Shown piece by piece: positions 60,257-64,000 of a stretch of 64,000 bases of DNA. The stretch comes from an uncultured Acetobacteraceae bacterium (lineage in GTDB: Bacteria; Pseudomonadota; Alphaproteobacteria; Acetobacterales; Acetobacteraceae). The first letter of the stretch is position 1. Each line of letters starts with the position of its first letter. The notes beneath the pieces are model-generated. The model made no database searches, was not told the origin of the DNA, and saw only the letters and a list, made by a program, of their open reading frames with translations. The translations under genes were made by a program, and so were the position numbers. Location of the stretch: positions 1 through 64,000 of the forward strand of contig CAMKWS010000007.1 in NCBI GenBank assembly GCA_946476985.1, written 5' to 3'.

Positions 60257-60293
60257 GATTTAAGTCATAAACTTATAAAGGGAGGGCAGAAGG

Positions 60294-60803
60294 GTGTCGG
60301 TAGATAAATATGGCAAAGAAGCACGTTCTGAGGTGCCGAGCGGTCGCAGAGAACAAATGATTATTTTTACAGTGGGGGATCAGGAATATTGTATTCCCAT
60401 ATTAAGTATTAAAGAAATACGAGAATTTGAGAAGCCAACTTATTTGCCGCATTGTCCATCTTATGTAGAGGGGGCAATAAATATTCGTGGAAATATTGTT
60501 ACAGTTGTCAATTTGGCAAATTATCTTGGCACACAGGCTGAGCCAGATAATGAGCGCCAAGTGGTCATTATTATAGAAGACGCCGTTACACGTGCGACAT
60601 GTGGTTTATTAGTAGATAGTGTTATTGGCATTACAGATATTGTTCTGGATGAAATACAGCCGATTTCTGTAGATGGTGGCGCAGCTGAGCTCAGTGGCCT
60701 TGTCAGTATTGGTGAGCGGGTTGTGCGCATATTACGGCTAGATACGGTTATGGCACGGCTATTGGGTGATGATGTTGTCAGCGCCCTTGCTGTAGTTTCT
60801 TGA
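60294..60803 (+). CDS. cheW: Chemotaxis coupling protein CheW
   Basis: CheW, 169 residues, couples receptors to CheA. The domain runs from QMIIFTVGDQEYCIPILSIKEIREF through PSYVEGAINIRGNIVTVVNL to LLVDSVIGITDIVLDEIQPI. The start is a GTG at 60294 with AAAGGGAGGG upstream. cheR begins 11 bp after its stop. Confidence 0.95.
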   Translation: MSVDKYGKEARSEVPSGRREQMIIFTVGDQEYCIPILSIKEIREFEKPTYLPHCPSYVEGAINIRGNIVTVVNLANYLGTQAEPDNERQVVIIIEDAVTRATCGLLVDSVIGITDIVLDEIQPISVDGGAAELSGLVSIGERVVRILRLDTVMARLLGDDVVSALAVVS

Positions 60804-60814
60804 GGGTTGGTTTG

Positions 60815-61660
60815 ATGGACCAAGCCGTAGCACCAAGTAGTTTTAGCTATTCCGATGCTGATTTTCGCCGTGTGCAGGAGATTGCATTGGCGGAGGCCGG
60901 TATTAGTTTGCCTGTGTCTAAGCGCAATCTTGTTTTCTCGCGTGTATCTCGTCGCATACGCACAACAGGGAAGGCATCGTTTAAGGCATATTTAGACTAT
61001 GTCTGCTCTCCAGAAGGCCATACAGAGCTGCAGGAGTTGATTTGTGTCCTAACAACGAATGTAACGCAGTTTTTTAGGGAAAAAGGGCATTTTGATCATT
61101 TAGAGACGAATGTTCTCCCTGTGCTTGCACAACATTTGCGGGCAGGGGGACGGTGTCGCATGTGGTCAGCAGCATGTTCTACAGGCCAAGAGCCATGGAG
61201 CATGGCGATGTCTGTTATGGCGAAGATCCCTGATGCACTGCGGTTAGATATTAAAATTCTCGCAACAGATATTAACCATGTTGTTGTCGAGAATGGACGT
61301 GTGGGGCGTTACCCAGAAGAAGAGCTGAAAAATGTCCCAGATAGCTGGCGGAAACAATACATGCAGCCAGATGTCCGAGGTGAGTTTCTCATGGAGAGAG
61401 ACATTCGTCGGCTGGTGACTTTTCGCCCCTTGAATCTTAACCGTACATGGCCGTTTCAAGGCCAGTTTGACGTCATATTCTGCCGGAATGTGGTGATTTA
61501 TTTTGATGATGAAACACGTAACGCTTTGTGGAAGCGTTTGGCAGAACGTTTAGTTCCTGGTGGGTTTTTATATGTTGGGCATTCAGAACGTGTGGAATGT
61601 ATGAAGGAATGCCATTTGGAATCTGTAGCCCCAACAATTTACATGAAAAAGGATTGTTAA
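60815..61660 (+). CDS. cheR: Chemoreceptor methyltransferase CheR
   Basis: CheR, 281 residues, methylates receptor glutamates with S-adenosylmethionine. The N-terminal helical domain ends around residue 75; the methyltransferase part has LTTNVTQFFREKGHF, MWSAACSTGQEPWSMAM (SAM loop), LATDIN, and FDVIFCRNVVIYFDDETR, ending GGFLYVGHSE. The ATG at 60815 follows GAGGG by eight bases. It is one base from cheB. Confidence 0.96.
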   Translation: MDQAVAPSSFSYSDADFRRVQEIALAEAGISLPVSKRNLVFSRVSRRIRTTGKASFKAYLDYVCSPEGHTELQELICVLTTNVTQFFREKGHFDHLETNVLPVLAQHLRAGGRCRMWSAACSTGQEPWSMAMSVMAKIPDALRLDIKILATDINHVVVENGRVGRYPEEELKNVPDSWRKQYMQPDVRGEFLMERDIRRLVTFRPLNLNRTWPFQGQFDVIFCRNVVIYFDDETRNALWKRLAERLVPGGFLYVGHSERVECMKECHLESVAPTIYMKKDC

Positions 61661-61661
61661 G

Positions 61662-62711
61662 ATGGGTGAACGTGTCAAAGTCCTCGTTGTTGATGATTCA
61701 AGAACAGCGCGTGAATTGATCAGAAGATCGTTTTTAAAATATCCGGAAATTGAAGTCATTGGTCAGGCCTCTAATCCGTTAGAAGCGCGTGATCTTATTA
61801 TTAAGGACCAGCCGGATGTTATTACACTAGATATTGAAATGCCGGGGATGAATGGTCTTCAGTTTTTAGAGAAGATCATGCGGTTACGACCTATTCCTGT
61901 TGTGATGGTTTCAAGCATGACCACACGCGGGGCAAATACCGCCATTACCGCACTGCAAATGGGAGCGTTTGAATGTTTTCCTAAGCTGTCTGGTGCAGGA
62001 GAGGATGGAGCTTTTGCGGGATTAGGGCAGATTGTGATTGAAGCTGCTCGTTCACAGCCCGGGCTGCGGCGGAGTGTTTCTGGTCCTCGGCCTGTACGTA
62101 CGTCAACCGTTATGGCTGATAGGAATGCGACATGGCGCGGACAGTTTGGCCTTGTAGGGATTGGTTCTTCTACAGGGGGCGTTGAGGCCGTGGAGGAAGT
62201 GATTAAGGACTTCCCCGCAGAAAGTCCGCCTGTGGTGATCTGCCAGCATATGCCTGCGCTTTATACGTCTAGTTTTGCAACACGGCTGGATAGTTTGATT
62301 CCGCAGCTTTCCATTGCGGAGGCGCAAGATGGTGAGGTGCTATTACCGGGTATGGTTCGTATTGCGCCTGGAGGGAAATGCCATCTGACAGTAGAGGGTA
62401 CAGCAGCACAGCCTATGACACGCTTACGTGCAGCACCTTTGGTGAGTGGCCATCGGCCCTCTGTTGATGTGTTGTTCCATTCAATCGCTAAAACCGTTGG
62501 GAAAGGGGCGCTCGGCATTATCCTGACAGGGATGGGGCAAGATGGTGCTGAAGGATTGCTAGCCATGAGAAAGAACGGCGCCCGTACGATTGCGCAAGAT
62601 CGTGCCTCTTCTGTTGTGTATGGGATGCCGCGTGTTGCGGCAGAGTTTGGCGCAGCGGAGCAGATTGTGTCTCTCGCTGAGATATCAGCTACTGCGATGG
62701 ACCTGCATTAG
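61662..62711 (+). CDS. cheB: Chemoreceptor methylesterase CheB
   Basis: CheB, 349 residues: a receiver (Asp11-Asp12, phosphorylated Asp57 in ITLDIEMPGMNG) joined to a methylesterase/deamidase domain from about 160. The catalytic triad is visible as Ser in GIGSSTGG, His in CQHMP and Asp in GMGQDGAEG. All residues are intact. Spacing to cheR is one base; cheY2 is 74 bp downstream. Confidence 0.96.
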   Translation: MGERVKVLVVDDSRTARELIRRSFLKYPEIEVIGQASNPLEARDLIIKDQPDVITLDIEMPGMNGLQFLEKIMRLRPIPVVMVSSMTTRGANTAITALQMGAFECFPKLSGAGEDGAFAGLGQIVIEAARSQPGLRRSVSGPRPVRTSTVMADRNATWRGQFGLVGIGSSTGGVEAVEEVIKDFPAESPPVVICQHMPALYTSSFATRLDSLIPQLSIAEAQDGEVLLPGMVRIAPGGKCHLTVEGTAAQPMTRLRAAPLVSGHRPSVDVLFHSIAKTVGKGALGIILTGMGQDGAEGLLAMRKNGARTIAQDRASSVVYGMPRVAAEFGAAEQIVSLAEISATAMDLH

Positions 62712-62785
62712 AGGCGTTTTGGCTAATGGTTGCAGTCTAGTGTGTGTCTTTTTGAAAAGATCGTTCAAGGCAGAAAGGTTTTAAT

Positions 62786-63175
62786 ATGCCGTCCGCATCT
62801 CAAATTCGTGCTCTTATTGTTGATGATCAAACATCTATTCGGCAAGTTCTTGCAAGTCATATGACAGAACTTGGGTTTAAAGGTATTGCGCAACGTAAAG
62901 ATGGAAAGGAGGCTTTGGAGTATTTAGAGTCTAATCCTATTCATTTGGTTATTTCTGATTTTAATATGCCGGGTATTGATGGCCTCGCTTTGTTACAGGC
63001 TGTACGGTCTAACCCTAAAACAGCAAAAACTGCATTCATTATCTTAACGGGTGAAGCAAATGCGGAGCTTGTGCAAAAGGCAGTTGCTGCAGGTGTAAAT
63101 AATTTTCTAGCGAAGCCTTATACCGTAGCTAAGTTAAAGGATACGCTAGAGAAAGTGTTCGGGCCTATCAGGTGA
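62786..63175 (+). CDS. cheY: Response regulator CheY (second copy)
   Basis: A 129-residue receiver with Asp13-Asp14 (IVDDQTSI), phosphorylated Asp58 (VISDFNMPGIDG), Thr in ILTGEAN and Lys in LAKPYTVAK. In rhizobial operons this position is CheY2, the form that binds the motor. The pairing with FliM here, whose CheY-binding peptide is intact but internal, is inferred. AGAAAGG precedes the ATG. It overlaps cheD by four bases (GTGA). Confidence 0.93.
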   Translation: MPSASQIRALIVDDQTSIRQVLASHMTELGFKGIAQRKDGKEALEYLESNPIHLVISDFNMPGIDGLALLQAVRSNPKTAKTAFIILTGEANAELVQKAVAAGVNNFLAKPYTVAKLKDTLEKVFGPIR

Positions 63176-63633
63176 AGGAAGCATTTCATTTAAAAACAAT
63201 CATCCAAGGGGAGATCGCAATTTCGAGTGATCCAGATGTGGTTTTAGCTACGTTGTTAGGGTCGTGTATTTCTGTTTGCATGTATGATCCACTCGCTCGT
63301 GTAGGAGGGATGAATCATTTTTTGCTACCTGGTGAAGGCTGTAATGAAGGGGCAAATAATGCGATGTTTTTATTTGGGACAACTGCCATGGATAGTTTGA
63401 TAAAGGGTATTATCGAGGCAGGAGGAGACCGTAGTCGCTTATTGTGCAAGGCCTTTGGTGGGGCGGCTGTATTGTCGGTTGTGAGTGATGTGGGGCGTGA
63501 AAATATCGCCTTTCTTTTGGATTATTTCCGCAAAGAGAAAATTCATTGCGTGTCTTATAGTTTGGGAGGGCGGCGGGTCAGGCGCATTCGCTTCTGGCCA
63601 ACCACAGGGAAAGTTTTACAGAATAAATGCTGA
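63172..63633 (+). CDS. cheD: Chemoreceptor glutamine deamidase CheD
   Basis: CheD, 153 residues. The catalytic pair is Cys32 in LLGSCISVCMYDP and His49 in GGMNHFLLPG, at the 17-residue spacing of the family. KAFGGAAVLSVVSDVGREN and the end RRVRRIRFWPTTGKV also fit. The start is a GTG that overlaps the cheY2 stop. It deamidates receptor Gln residues, tuning adaptation. Confidence 0.94.
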   Translation: MKEAFHLKTIIQGEIAISSDPDVVLATLLGSCISVCMYDPLARVGGMNHFLLPGEGCNEGANNAMFLFGTTAMDSLIKGIIEAGGDRSRLLCKAFGGAAVLSVVSDVGRENIAFLLDYFRKEKIHCVSYSLGGRRVRRIRFWPTTGKVLQNKC

Positions 63634-63705
63634 TGCAGCGTTTATTCTTTTGGGAGACAATATGGGCCAGTTTTGTTTGGGATTTGTTATGAAGGGAAGA
63701 AAGGC

Positions 63706-64000
63706 GTGTATAATAGAGTGAAAGTAGAGTCCGTAGACCAAGATGAGGCCATTAGTTGCTCATTATTGATGCAAAGGCTTGTTGATGTTCTTGATGACGT
63801 ACGCAGACGTTTAACAGATGTACAAAAAGTTGTGTGCGATTATGTCGAAACGGGAGAGTTAGCATCATCACAAATGGAGCGGTTGCAGAATTTAGATACA
63901 TTAACGCAGGAAGTTGAGGCTGTAAGGTCTGTTTTAGGGCAGATTGCTCTTATTGCACCAGAGGTAGGCGACCCTCTTTATGGAATAGAAAATGCGTTAT
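63706..64000 (+). CDS. CheT/CheZ-like phosphatase, cut by the window end
   Basis: An open frame from a GTG at 63706 (AAGGGAAGAAAGG upstream) runs to the window edge. It is a helical, Leu/Val/Glu-rich protein with a heptad pattern, MQRLVDVLDDVRRRLTDVQ, and LQNLDTLTQEVEAV. The latter contains Asp64-x3-Gln68, the DXXXQ pattern of CheZ and of CheT, the protein encoded right after cheD in Sinorhizobium meliloti. Position and motif together suggest a CheY phosphatase or CheT homologue. Only 98 codons are seen; a second in-frame GTG at 63718 is an alternative start. Confidence 0.6.
   Translation, partial: MYNRVKVESVDQDEAISCSLLMQRLVDVLDDVRRRLTDVQKVVCDYVETGELASSQMERLQNLDTLTQEVEAVRSVLGQIALIAPEVGDPLYGIENAL

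Overview
The window is almost entirely one flagellar and chemotaxis locus from an alphaproteobacterium. The best fit is an acetic-acid-bacterium relative (Acetobacteraceae, Rhodospirillales). Reasons: FlaF beside FlgD; the alphaproteobacterial flagellar accessory families (DUF6468-like, DUF1217-like, MotE); a CtrA/FtcR-type winged-helix regulator; a MucR/Ros zinc-finger regulator; a rhizobial-type che gene order; and a Tat-exported short-chain dehydrogenase of a kind common in acetic acid bacteria. Base composition looks close to 50% GC or slightly below, with very AT-rich intergenic regions. The genus cannot be fixed from the sequence alone.

Layout. 1-3.4 kb: the 3' half of a tRNA-Tyr, a scar with a broken autotransporter tail, then a minus-strand SDR, an AraC regulator and an MdaB-like quinone reductase; this looks like accessory or flanking DNA. 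3.6-8.1 kb (+): FtcR-like regulator, fliL, fliM, a DUF6468-like coiled-coil protein and flagellin. 8.2-11.8 kb (-): flgL, flgK, flgF. 12.2-22.1 kb (+): flgG-flgA-flgH, a bactofilin, a MotE-like protein, a lipoprotein, then fliF-fliG-fliH-fliN-fliO-fliP. 22.2-25.2 kb (-): an FlhF-like GTPase and flhA. 25.4-28.1 kb (+): a TPR-glycosyltransferase and a GT2 enzyme. 28.1-29.0 kb (-): a lytic transglycosylase. 29.2-31.3 kb (+): flgI-flgJ-flgN. 31.3-32.5 kb (-): a lipoprotein and a GT25 enzyme. 32.7-36.6 kb (+): DUF1217 protein, fliI, fliJ and a GT-A-like enzyme. 36.7-42.0 kb (+): motB, motA, fliK, flgD, flaF. 42.1-43.7 kb (-): UDP-galactopyranose mutase and a proline-rich secreted protein. 44.1-45.5 kb (+): a small unknown protein and a MucR-like regulator. 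45.7-50.4 kb (-): flgE, flhB-fliR-fliQ-fliE. 50.6-55.5 kb (+): a small protein, a ~915-residue secreted repeat protein, flgB, flgC and a second MotE. 55.8-64.0 kb (+): a chemoreceptor, STAS protein, cheY, cheA, cheW, cheR, cheB, cheY2, cheD and a cut-off CheT/CheZ-like gene.

Together these genes supply nearly the whole machine: export gate (FlhA, FlhB, FliO, FliP, FliQ, FliR), ATPase complex (FliH, FliI, FliJ), MS/C ring (FliF, FliG, FliM, FliN), rod (FliE, FlgB, FlgC, FlgF, FlgG), P and L rings (FlgI, FlgH, FlgA), hook (FlgD, FlgE, FliK), junction (FlgK, FlgL), filament, stator (MotA, MotB, two MotE) and the signalling pathway that controls rotation. FliD, FliS, FlbT, FliA and FlgM are not seen here. 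The most interesting points are a pseudo-receiver version of the FtcR/CtrA-type regulator; a recurrent TAGCCTT(G) motif in the locus's intergenic regions; a scattered set of five glycan genes that suggests a decorated filament; a bactofilin and two MotE paralogues inside structural operons; an FliM whose CheY-binding peptide sits behind a 67-residue acidic extension; and a DXXXQ phosphatase motif in the truncated last gene.
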